Source: Agrobacterium tumefaciens str. B6 | GTDB lineage: Bacteria > Pseudomonadota > Alphaproteobacteria > Rhizobiales > Rhizobiaceae | Length of the DNA: 64,000 bases | NCBI RefSeq assembly: GCF_001541315.1 | Contig: NZ_LMVK01000045.1 | Location: 124,001-188,000 of the forward strand | Direction of reading: 5' to 3' | Shown: positions 7,697 through 15,938 of the stretch, in pieces | Position numbering within the stretch: position 1 is the first letter of the stretch | How the letters are laid out: each line of letters begins with the position of its first letter | The notes under the pieces: model-generated | Told to the model about the DNA's origin: nothing | Seen by the model: only the letters and a program-made list of their open reading frames with translations | The model's database searches: none | Translations under genes and position numbers: made by a program

Positions 7697-8371
7697 TCAG
7701 CCGCCTTTACGGACTTCCTCATAATTGATGCTGAAGACGCGTTCATCAAGGTTTACGCCGGTCTGGACGTTGAAGATCATGACCGTCGTGTCCTTGTTCT
7801 GGGCGTCGGTCGTCGTCCATTGCCTCAGGTCGAAGGTCTTCGGATCGAACATCAGGGTAATGGTGGAATCGCCGAAGACGCTCTTGTCGCCCAACACGAT
7901 TGTGGTCAGGTCCGATTCTTCCTTCACGTTCCGGACCTTCTGGTTGCCGAGATCGATCTTGTCGGACAGAAGCAGGCTGAGCGGCGTCTTGGAGAGCGGA
8001 TAAAGATCCCATGTCTTCAGCTTCATATTGCCGATGACGACGTTCCTGCCGTCGGCAATGACGCGCATGGGCGAAGGGTCCTCATAATTGAAACGAAGCT
8101 TGCCGGGCCGTTCGATGTAAAACTTGCCGCCGGTCTGCTCACCACGCGGGCCGAACTGGACGAATTCCCCCATCATGGTTTTGACCGACGAGAAGTGATT
8201 GGCGATTTTCTGTGCGGTCGCGCTATTGCCGGCCGCCTGGGCAAAGGCGTCAAGCGGCGACAGGCCGGCGATCACCGCGGCCATGGAAAATGCCGTCAGC
8301 ACGCCACGTCGCGTCACGCCGTTTTGCGTTGCGTTTGCGTTGGCCGTTTCGCCGGTGGTGAGGTCGTTCAT
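7697..8371 (-). CDS. lolA: Outer-membrane lipoprotein carrier protein LolA
   Basis: 224 residues. LolA shuttles lipoproteins from the LolCDE complex across the periplasm. The mature part shows the family pattern: VKTMMGEFVQFGPRGEQTGGKFYIERPGKLRFNY is split here as the FxQ strand, the G-x-F-x-I-x-RPGKLRF motif and then YPLSKTPLSLLL. The ATG at 8371 has AAGGAG at good spacing; a longer in-frame ORF start at 8422 has none. The signal peptide is unusual: TRRGVL precedes the hydrophobic stretch and a DAFAQA cleavage region, resembling a twin-arginine signal. It lies 101 bp downstream of ftsK on the same strand, a common alphaproteobacterial arrangement. Confidence 0.88.
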   Translation of the reverse strand: MNDLTTGETANANATQNGVTRRGVLTAFSMAAVIAGLSPLDAFAQAAGNSATAQKIANHFSSVKTMMGEFVQFGPRGEQTGGKFYIERPGKLRFNYEDPSPMRVIADGRNVVIGNMKLKTWDLYPLSKTPLSLLLSDKIDLGNQKVRNVKEESDLTTIVLGDKSVFGDSTITLMFDPKTFDLRQWTTTDAQNKDTTVMIFNVQTGVNLDERVFSINYEEVRKGG

Positions 8372-8472
8372 TCTATTCTCCTTCATCGCAGCGATTGTCC
8401 GCATAAAAGGCGGCGGCTTCATGACGTTGAAAGCGTGGAATAACGCTTCTCCGCCCCGCTTGGTTGCGGACG

Positions 8473-11148
8473 TTACCGCTCGATGATGTCTGCTTCCGTT
8501 GGCACGAGGATTTCGCGTTTTCCGGCGTGATTGGCGGGACCGATGATGCCTTCCTGCTCCATGCGTTCGATCAGCGAGGCGGCGCGGTTGTAACCGATGC
8601 CGAGACGCCGTTGCACATAGGAGGTGGAGGCTTTGCCATCGCGAAGCACGACGGCCACGGCCTGATCGTAGGGGTCTTCGGAATCGGAGAAGTTGCCTGC
8701 GCCGGCCGGGCCGCCGGCATTGCCTTCCTCGTCGTCTTCCTCGGTAATCGCTTCCAGATATTCCGGCGACCCTTGTGTCTTCAGATAGGCGACGATTTCT
8801 TCGACTTCATTGTCGGAAACGAAGGGGCCGTGTACGCGCTGGATGCGCCCGCCGCCCGCCATATAGAGCATGTCACCCATGCCGAGCAGCTGTTCGGCGC
8901 CCTGTTCGCCAAGGATGGTACGGCTGTCGATCTTCGAGGTCACCTGGAAGGAGATGCGGGTTGGGAAGTTTGCCTTGATCGTGCCGGTGATGACATCGAC
9001 GGACGGACGCTGGGTGGCCATGATTACGTGGATGCCGGCGGCACGCGCCATCTGCGCCAGGCGCTGCACCGCGCCTTCGATGTCCTTGCCGGCAACCATC
9101 ATCAGGTCTGCCATCTCGTCGATGATGACGACGATATAAGGTAGTGGCTTCAGGTCGAATTCTTCCGTTTCGTAGATCGCCTCACCAGTCTGGCGGTCGA
9201 AGCCTGTCTGGACCGTGCGGGTGAGGATTTCACCCTTGTCGAGCGCCTGCTGCACGCGGCTGTTGAAGCCGTCAATGTTGCGCACGCCGATCTTCGACAT
9301 TTTCTTGTAGCGCTCTTCCATCTCGCGCACCGTCCACTTCAAAGCCACCACGGCCTTTTTGGGATCGGTAACGACCGGAGAAAGCAGATGCGGAATGCCG
9401 TCATAGATCGACAGTTCGAGCATTTTCGGATCGATCATGATCAGGCGGCACTGCTCCGGTGACATGCGGTAGAGCAGTGACAGGATCATGGTGTTGATGG
9501 CAACCGACTTGCCCGAGCCGGTGGTGCCGGCGACCAGCAGATGAGGCATCTTGGCAAGATCGGCGATGACGGGTTCACCGCCGATGGTCTTGCCGAGCGC
9601 CATGGCGAGCTTCGCCTTGCTGTTTTCGAAATCGCGGCTGCCGATCAGTTCGCGCAGGAACACGGTTTCGCGCGTCTGGTTCGGCAGTTCTATGCCGATG
9701 GCGTTGCGACCGGGAACGACGGCGACACGGGCGGCAATCGCGCTCATGGAGCGGGCGATGTCATCAGCAAGACCGATGACGCGCGAGGATTTGATGCCGG
9801 GCGCCGGTTCCAGTTCGTAAAGCGTGACGACCGGGCCGGGGCGGACATGGATGATTTCGCCCTTGACCCCGAAATCCTCGAGAACGCCTTCCAGAAGGCG
9901 GGCGTTCTGTTCCAGCACTTCCTCGCTCAGCATATTGTCGCGAACGACATTCTTCGGTTCTGCCAGAAGATGGACGGTTGGCAGCTGGAAACCGTCTGCG
10001 GCGATGAAGGAGGCCTGCGCCTCCCTTGCCACGCGCTCGCTGGGCTTCGGTCGTGCGGAAGGTGCTGTTATTCTGGGCTGTCCGCGTCCCGGCACCTGTC
10101 TGGCGGTGAATTTCTGGTCGGCCTCGTCGTCGGAGAGAATGCCGTCCGGCAGCCGGCGTTCGTCCGCGTCGAAGGGCGGTTCGTTATCCATGTCCTCGTC
10201 ATGACCGAGCGCGATGGATGGAGGTGACATCTGGCGACGCGATGCGGCGCGTTCTTCGAAAGACGGCTCTGCGCGCTGGTCGAGGCGGTTGATTGCGGTC
10301 TTGAGGCGAGAAGGTTCGTTCAGCGTGCCGAATTCATATTCGTTGAAGTCATAGGGATGTTCGAACTCATCGTGCAGGGACTTCGACTTCAGGCCGAACA
10401 GGCGGCGCAAGCGCGCCTGGGTGATGTACCAATAATGCGTAAGCGCGCCGAAGGCGAGCATATTGGTGAAGAAGCCTTCGCCGTCGTCTTCGTCATCCTC
10501 TTCGACTTCACGGGCTGCGCGGGCCTTGCTGGTGGTGACCGGAGCGGCTTCTTCCCGCTCCAGTTCATCGTCCAGGCCGCCCACAATACCGGCGGCAAAC
10601 AGCATCAGCCAGGCAGCCGGTGCCGCGAATATGACACCCAGTACCGTGGCGATCGTGCCGGTGGGGTAAGCGCCGATAAAAAGGGCGGGAAAACGCAGGA
10701 TCATGTCACCGATGACACCGCCGATGCCGTTCGGAAGCGGCCATGTGACGGGGGCAGGAAAACAGCCGAGCGAGGCGGCGCAGACAATGGCGCCAGCGAT
10801 CCAGGCCACGAGGCGGACGGGTATGCGGTGGAATTTACGATTGGCGATCAGCGCGATCGCCCAGGCGATGACCGGGAGAAGCGAGATGATTGCGGAAAGC
10901 CCGAGGAACTGCATCACGATATCGGCGAAAATCGCACCACCGTAACCCAGAAGATTGGTAGGCTGGTTTCCTGTCGCATAGGAGAGGCTCGGATCCGCCA
11001 CATTCCATGTGGCGAGTGCGGCAATGCCCAGCGCGATCGTGGCCAGCATAGCGAAACCGGCCAGAGCCATGATCTGACGCACGAAAAACGCCGTCAGCAC
11101 GAAGCGTGTGTGACGACCATCGAATGTCGGAGAATGCATTCTGCCCAT
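8473..11148 (-). CDS. ftsK: DNA translocase FtsK
   Basis: 891 residues from the ATG at 11148. It coordinates chromosome segregation with septum closure. There are four hydrophobic segments in the first ~190 residues, a charged linker, then the motor domain with Walker [13 protein letters not shown] and Walker [14 protein letters not shown]-terminal gamma winged helix ([15 protein letters not shown] to [11 protein letters not shown]) reads KOPS sites. Longer starts exist (TTG 11289, ATG 11256), but they would run through the amtB terminator and a CtrA-type box. I therefore prefer 11148, preceded by AGGGAC at short spacing. Confidence 0.93.
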   Translation of the reverse strand: MGRMHSPTFDGRHTRFVLTAFFVRQIMALAGFAMLATIALGIAALATWNVADPSLSYATGNQPTNLLGYGGAIFADIVMQFLGLSAIISLLPVIAWAIALIANRKFHRIPVRLVAWIAGAIVCAASLGCFPAPVTWPLPNGIGGVIGDMILRFPALFIGAYPTGTIATVLGVIFAAPAAWLMLFAAGIVGGLDDELEREEAAPVTTSKARAAREVEEDDEDDGEGFFTNMLAFGALTHYWYITQARLRRLFGLKSKSLHDEFEHPYDFNEYEFGTLNEPSRLKTAINRLDQRAEPSFEERAASRRQMSPPSIALGHDEDMDNEPPFDADERRLPDGILSDDEADQKFTARQVPGRGQPRITAPSARPKPSERVAREAQASFIAADGFQLPTVHLLAEPKNVVRDNMLSEEVLEQNARLLEGVLEDFGVKGEIIHVRPGPVVTLYELEPAPGIKSSRVIGLADDIARSMSAIAARVAVVPGRNAIGIELPNQTRETVFLRELIGSRDFENSKAKLAMALGKTIGGEPVIADLAKMPHLLVAGTTGSGKSVAINTMILSLLYRMSPEQCRLIMIDPKMLELSIYDGIPHLLSPVVTDPKKAVVALKWTVREMEERYKKMSKIGVRNIDGFNSRVQQALDKGEILTRTVQTGFDRQTGEAIYETEEFDLKPLPYIVVIIDEMADLMMVAGKDIEGAVQRLAQMARAAGIHVIMATQRPSVDVITGTIKANFPTRISFQVTSKIDSRTILGEQGAEQLLGMGDMLYMAGGGRIQRVHGPFVSDNEVEEIVAYLKTQGSPEYLEAITEEDDEEGNAGGPAGAGNFSDSEDPYDQAVAVVLRDGKASTSYVQRRLGIGYNRAASLIERMEQEGIIGPANHAGKREILVPTEADIIER

Positions 11149-11235
11149 GTCCCTGAACCCGTCGCTTTTCTTGGTTTCGGCAAGATTCGGCTGGTGACCA
11201 AATCCCGGATTGACAGGGAAAACTAACCGCTTGCT

Positions 11236-11254
11236 GGTTAATGTCGTATTAACC
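11236..11254 (-). promoter_or_regulatory. CtrA-type box upstream of ftsK
   Basis: GGTTAAT-GTCGT-ATTAACC is a perfect inverted repeat containing TTAA-N7-TTAA (11238-11252), the CtrA full-site pattern in alphaproteobacteria. It is centred about 97 bp upstream of the chosen ftsK ATG, and a further TTAACC/GGTTAG pair lies directly downstream of it. A cell-cycle role is inferred. Confidence 0.55.
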
Positions 11255-11289
11255 ATGCGGTTTTTTGAGCGTTCACGGGTTTGCGTCAA

Positions 11290-11322
11290 AGAAAAAGGCC
11301 CGCCGAAGCGGGCCTTCTTTTG
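11290..11322 (-). terminator. Terminator of glnK-amtB
   Basis: Nine-bp perfect stem AAGGCCCGC/GCGGGCCTT with tetraloop (CGAA on the plus strand, TTCG on the minus), followed leftward by TTTTTC. It lies 34 bp after the amtB stop. Confidence 0.85.
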
Positions 11323-11355
11323 GGAGAGGGGATGGAGAACCCCTCTTCCGTGATA

Positions 11356-12702
11356 TCAGGAGTGGTAGGCGGCTTCGCCGTGGGTCGCGAGGTCGAGACC
11401 TTCGCGTTCGGCTTCGACCGGAACCCTAAGACCAACGATCACGTCGACGATCTTGTAGAGGATCGCCGAGACGATGGCGCACCAGACGATGGTGATGGCG
11501 ACGGCGACGAACTGCGTCCAGACCTGCGAGGCGATGGAGAAATCGGCCTTGCCCGTGCCGCCAAGCAGCGGAGACGTGAAGATGCCGGTGCCGAGGGCGC
11601 CGATGATGCCGCCGATGCCGTGGACACCGAAGACGTCAGCTGTGTCGTCGTAGCCGAACTTGTTCTTCACAACCGAGACGAAGAAGTAGCAGATCGGCGA
11701 GACGATGAGGCCGAGAACGATAGCGCCCATGGGTCCGACGGAACCGGCCGCAGGCGTTACGGCGACGAGGCCGGCGATCATGCCCGAAGCTGCGCCCAGC
11801 ATGGAAGCCTTGCCGCGGGTGAAGCTTTCAACCAGCGACCAGGAAACGATGGCTGCTGCAGTGGCGAGGAAGGTGTTCATGGTTGCAAGAACCGCACCGC
11901 CAGATGCTTCGAGGTTGGAGCCGGCGTTGAAGCCGAACCAGCCGAACCACAGCATGGCTGCGCCAACCAGCGTCAGCGTCATGGAGTGCGGGGCCATCAT
12001 GTCCTTGCCGAAGCCGGTACGCTTGCCAACCATGATCGCGCCGATCAGGCCCGCTACACCGGCATTGATGTGAACGACCGTGCCGCCGGCGAAGTCGAGA
12101 GCGCCCATGCCGAAGATCAGGCCGTTCGCATCCCAGACCATGTGAGCGATCGGGAAGTAAACGAAGGTGGCCCACAGGATGGTGAAGAGAATGACGGCGG
12201 AGAACTTCACGCGTTCTGCGAAGGCACCGATGATCAGCGCCGGGGTGATGGCCGCAAAGGTCATCTGGAAGGCGATGAAGGTGTATTCGTAGATCACGAC
12301 GCCCTGGGAGAAGGTTGCCGAGGTGCTGTCAAGCGAAACGCCCGACAGGAACAGCTTGCCGAAACCGCCGAAATAGGGGCCGGTGCCGCCGCCAAAGGCA
12401 AAAGAATAGCCGTAGATGACCCAGATGAGCATCATGACCGCGGTGATGACGGTGCACTGCATGAGAACGGAGAGCATGTTCTTCGTGCGGACGAGGCCGC
12501 CGTAAAACAGCGCCAGACCCGGAAGGATCATGAACAGCACGAGGATCGTCGCGACATACATGAATGCGGTGTCGGCTTTTTCAGGAACGGGCGCTGCGGC
12601 TGCTGCCGGCGCGGCATCCTGGGCAAAGGCGATGGCCGGCGCCATCAGGGCCGCCGCTGCGGCGCCCAGCTTGCCGAGCGTGGAAAATTTGTTGAGTTGC
12701 AT
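11356..12702 (-). CDS. amtB: Ammonium transporter AmtB
   Basis: 448 residues. It begins with a cleavable signal peptide (basic start, Ala-rich core, AFAQ) and an Ala/Pro linker. About 11 membrane helices of the Amt/Rh fold follow. Twin-His motif residues are visible in GGTVVHINAG and FGVHGIGG, with the family stretch ALFYGGLVRTKNMLS near the first helix. It conducts ammonium into the cell and is gated by GlnK binding. It lies 29 bp downstream of glnK on the same strand, the classical glnK-amtB operon, and is followed by a strong terminator. Confidence 0.96.
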   Translation of the reverse strand: MQLNKFSTLGKLGAAAAALMAPAIAFAQDAAPAAAAAPVPEKADTAFMYVATILVLFMILPGLALFYGGLVRTKNMLSVLMQCTVITAVMMLIWVIYGYSFAFGGGTGPYFGGFGKLFLSGVSLDSTSATFSQGVVIYEYTFIAFQMTFAAITPALIIGAFAERVKFSAVILFTILWATFVYFPIAHMVWDANGLIFGMGALDFAGGTVVHINAGVAGLIGAIMVGKRTGFGKDMMAPHSMTLTLVGAAMLWFGWFGFNAGSNLEASGGAVLATMNTFLATAAAIVSWSLVESFTRGKASMLGAASGMIAGLVAVTPAAGSVGPMGAIVLGLIVSPICYFFVSVVKNKFGYDDTADVFGVHGIGGIIGALGTGIFTSPLLGGTGKADFSIASQVWTQFVAVAITIVWCAIVSAILYKIVDVIVGLRVPVEAEREGLDLATHGEAAYHS

Positions 12703-12731
12703 AGTTAGAAAACTCCCCTGTCAGCCGTGCT

Positions 12732-13130
<399 letters not shown>

Positions 13131-13155
13131 TCAGTAACAGCGACTGAGGACATAC

Positions 13156-13172
13156 ATTCAAAGGGCGTGCCA
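13156..13172 (-). promoter_or_regulatory. Sigma-54 (-24/-12) promoter of glnK-amtB
   Basis: On the minus strand TGGCAC-GCCCT-TTGA (13172 down to 13158) matches TGGCAC-N5-TTGC apart from the last base. It would start transcription near 13146, giving a leader of about 75 nt to the glnK ATG. glnK-amtB operons are usually NtrC/sigma-54 controlled. Confidence 0.6.
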
Positions 13173-13264
13173 GTTTTGAGTGTGTATCTAACGTATTGAA
13201 ATATAAAACTTATATGAAAGGCGTCTGAAAAAGGGGCATTTGTCGCCAAAATTTGCGTCTATTA

Positions 13265-13292
13265 AATGTGCGATTTTCAGAAAAAGCACATT
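13265..13292. repeat. Perfect inverted repeat AATGTGC-N14-GCACATT
   Basis: Arms at 13265-13271 and 13286-13292, two bases beyond the tesB stop and about 130 bp upstream of the predicted glnK transcription start. The distance suits an enhancer, but the half-sites point the opposite way to the NtrC consensus. It could be a weak tesB hairpin (no T-run) or an unknown operator. Confidence 0.4.
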
Positions 13293-13294
13293 AT

Positions 13295-14179
13295 TTAATC
13301 ATTTGCCCTTTTGCGGATCAAACCCTCCTGCGCCACGGAAGCGACCAGTTCACCCTGTCTGGTGAAAATATTGCCACGGGTCAAACCACGAGCGCCGGAA
13401 GCACTGGGGCTATCCTGTGTGTAAAGCAGCCAGTCGTCCAGAGGGCAGGAGCGGTGGAACCACATGGCGTGATCGAGGCTCGCCACCTGAATGGAGGGAT
13501 CGAAGATCGTTGTTCCATGGGCGTAGAGCGAGGTGTCGAGCAGGGTCATATCTGAGAGATAAGCGAGAATGGCCGACTGCAGACGCGGATCATCCGGCAC
13601 GTCGCCGACGGCGCGGACCCAGATATCCTGCTGCGGTTCCAGCTTTTCTTTTGAGATATAGTGGGTCAGCGAAACCGGCCTTATCTCGATCGGCCGCTTG
13701 TTGCTCCAGTATTTGCGAATTGAAGCGGGCGCCTTGGCGAGGAAGGCCGCCTGCATCTGCTCTTCGCTCATCAGCTTTTCGGGCGGCGTCACATCAGGCA
13801 TCTTGATCTGATGGTCGAAACCATCCTCGAAAATCTGAAACGAAGCCGACATGGAAAAAATCGCTTTGCCATGCTGAATGGCGACGACACGGCGGGTGCA
13901 GAAACTCGCGCCGTCGCGGATGCGCTCTACCTGGTATACGATGGGCACCAGCGGATCGCCCGGGCGCATGAAATAGGCATGCAGCGAGTGCACGAGACGG
14001 TCGTCATCCACCGTTCTTTGGGCGGCAATCAGGGCCTGCGCGATGACCTGACCGCCGAAAACCCGCTGCCAGCCGATTTGCGGGCTTTCGCCCCGGAACA
14101 GGTTCTCCTCCAGCTTCTCGAGATCGAGCGTGGCGATGAGATTGGCCATCGGGTCTGACGTTTGCGAGGGATGCGACAT
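13295..14179 (-). CDS. tesB: Acyl-CoA thioesterase II (TesB family)
   Basis: 294 residues with a double hot-dog fold. N-terminal part: LEENLFRGESPQIGWQRVFGGQVIAQAL, in which GGQV is the family hallmark, then VHSLHAYFMRPGDP. C-terminal part: SLDHAMWFHRSCPLDDWLLY, then SASGARGLTRGNIF; Asp and Thr/Gln residues of the active site are in place. It hydrolyses acyl-CoA to free acid and CoA. The ATG at 14179 is preceded by GGAG 12 bases away; MANLIA at 14149 is an alternative start. It is divergent from the UbiH-family gene. Confidence 0.93.
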   Translation of the reverse strand: MSHPSQTSDPMANLIATLDLEKLEENLFRGESPQIGWQRVFGGQVIAQALIAAQRTVDDDRLVHSLHAYFMRPGDPLVPIVYQVERIRDGASFCTRRVVAIQHGKAIFSMSASFQIFEDGFDHQIKMPDVTPPEKLMSEEQMQAAFLAKAPASIRKYWSNKRPIEIRPVSLTHYISKEKLEPQQDIWVRAVGDVPDDPRLQSAILAYLSDMTLLDTSLYAHGTTIFDPSIQVASLDHAMWFHRSCPLDDWLLYTQDSPSASGARGLTRGNIFTRQGELVASVAQEGLIRKRAND

Positions 14180-14265
14180 TTTTTCGGCCTGCTCCGGCTG
14201 TAGGAAGACGTCACATGGTCTATAGTGCGCCGATGATGCGTGCACAAGATTTGAGGAGAAGCGTG

Positions 14266-15480
14266 ATGCTGGACGTAGTGGTGGCAGGCGGCGGATATGT
14301 CGGTCTTTCCGTTGCTGTTGCAATCAAGCAGGCGGCCCGGCATCTGAATGTGCAGGTGGTCGAGGCCGCTCCCGAGGATGTCTGGGTAAAGGACGTCCGT
14401 GCGTCCGCCATCATCGCGGCGGCCACCCGGATGCTCGATGTTTTCGGCATCTGGAGCGAGATTGAGCCGGAAGCCCAGCCGATCCACAAGATGATCGTCA
14501 CCGATTCGAAGACCGCCGATCCGGTGCGTCCCGTGTTCCTGACGTTCGACGGTGCCGTAGAAGAGGGCAGGCCGTTTGCCCATATGGTTCCGAACGTCGC
14601 TCTGGTGGGGGCGTTGCGGGGCCTGTGCGAACGCCTTGGCATAGAAATCCGCCACGGTCTCAGTGTTTCCGATTTCGCCGCGGGGCCGCAGTCGACGGCC
14701 ATCAGCCTTTCCGACGGGTCAATGCTCGAATCGCGATTGCTGATTGCCTGTGACGGGGTTCGCTCGGCACTCAGGGACATGGCTGGCATCAAGACCGTGC
14801 ACTGGGCTTATGATCAGTCCGGTATCGTGACGACCGTTGAGCATGAGCGGCCGCATGAGGGCTGTGCCGAGGAGCATTTCCTGCCATCGGGCCCCTTTGC
14901 TATCCTGCCCTTGAAGGGAAACCGGTCTTCGCTCGTCTGGACCGAACGCACGGCCGATGCCGACAGGCTGGTGGCTTCCGATGATCTGGTGTTTGAAGAA
15001 GAGCTGGAGCGCCGGTTCGGTCACAAGCTTGGTCCTCTGCGTCCCGTCGGTCCCCGCCGCGCCTTCCCGCTGGGGCTGACGCTGGCGCGCTCCTTCGTCG
15101 CGCCACGGTTTGCGCTTGCGGGTGACGCGGCGCACGGCATTCACCCGATTTCCGGGCAGGGCCTCAATCTTGGCTTCAAGGATGTGGCGGCGCTCGCGGA
15201 AACGGTGGTCGAGGCCGACCGTCTGGGCCTCGATATCGGCTCTCTCAATGTTCTGGAGCGTTACCAGTCCTGGCGGCGTTTCGATACGTTGCGGATGGGC
15301 GTGACGACCGATGTGCTGAACCGGCTTTTCTCCAATGATATTGGTCCTATCCGTGTCATGCGTGATTTCGGTCTCGGCGTAGTGGATCGTTTGCCGGGTC
15401 TGAAATCCTATTTCATCGGTCAGGCCGCCGGCACGACGGATGCGAATGCGCCGCGTCTGCTTGCCGGCGAGGCGCTTTGA
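14266..15480 (+). CDS. UbiH/UbiF/COQ6-family FAD-dependent hydroxylase
   Basis: 404 residues. FAD-binding GGGYVGLSVAVAIKQ is at the N-terminus, the DG fingerprint CDGVRSALRDM in the middle, and LAGDAAHGIHPISGQGLNLGFKD in the last third. This is a class A flavoprotein monooxygenase of the ubiquinone ring-hydroxylase group. Which ring position it modifies cannot be told from sequence; rhizobia use one or two such enzymes with broad regiospecificity. GAGGAGAAG precedes the ATG at 14266, deciding the start over the longer ORF from 14215. It is divergent from tesB with an 86 bp gap. Confidence 0.88.
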   Translation: MLDVVVAGGGYVGLSVAVAIKQAARHLNVQVVEAAPEDVWVKDVRASAIIAAATRMLDVFGIWSEIEPEAQPIHKMIVTDSKTADPVRPVFLTFDGAVEEGRPFAHMVPNVALVGALRGLCERLGIEIRHGLSVSDFAAGPQSTAISLSDGSMLESRLLIACDGVRSALRDMAGIKTVHWAYDQSGIVTTVEHERPHEGCAEEHFLPSGPFAILPLKGNRSSLVWTERTADADRLVASDDLVFEEELERRFGHKLGPLRPVGPRRAFPLGLTLARSFVAPRFALAGDAAHGIHPISGQGLNLGFKDVAALAETVVEADRLGLDIGSLNVLERYQSWRRFDTLRMGVTTDVLNRLFSNDIGPIRVMRDFGLGVVDRLPGLKSYFIGQAAGTTDANAPRLLAGEAL

Positions 15481-15938
15481 TCCAGCCCTTCGCATATGCG
15501 TCGGATCGGCTTTTCCGGGATTGCCGCTTGACAGCCTATCCCGGTATTTTCTGCCCCGACGCCCTTCCGTAAAGATGAATCCGGCCAAGGACTTATCCGG
15601 ATTCATAATCTGGTATGGTCTGCGCGCTCGCCAACCAGATATTGCGGAGAACAAAAGCTGAATCATGCGGAGTCAGCGATTCGTATTCGATTCGTTCGCA
15701 GACTGTTCCGTAGCCGAATCGATTCGATTTTCGCCGGATTCTTTTTGTTTCTTCAACTTGCTGAATCTGCACGGAAAATTCCGTGGATCGGTCGCCTTGC
15801 GCCACTTTGCGGGCAAGGCCTATTGCCTTTGTCAGCGGGCATTGCCATGTGTGGTGCGTGCGGCCCGCATCAGCAATGGTGAGCGGCACGGCAAGCAGAT
15901 GAAGTCGATTCACGGATAGTACGTTGAATTTTCGCCCC
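15481..15938. other. Intergenic region upstream of the SUV3-like helicase gene
   Basis: 458 bp with no supportable gene. It contains three palindromic elements: a 10-bp-arm hairpin at 15575-15606, CGAATCGATTCG at 15715-15726 amid repeated GATTCG words, and CACGGAA-AA-TTCCGTG at 15770-15785. The promoter for the helicase operon should lie here, but I cannot pick one. Confidence 0.5.
15575..15606. repeat. Perfect inverted repeat, 10-bp arms, 12-base loop
   Basis: ATGAATCCGG (15575-15584) and CCGGATTCAT (15597-15606), 95 bp after the hydroxylase stop. No T-run follows on either side. It could end hydroxylase transcripts by a Rho-assisted mechanism or bind a regulator; unknown. Confidence 0.5.

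Noticed and set aside
13265-13292. NtrC enhancer for glnK
   Set aside because: Half-sites read GTGC-N14-GCAC, the reverse orientation and wrong spacing for the GCAC-N-GTGC consensus. Kept only as an unexplained repeat.
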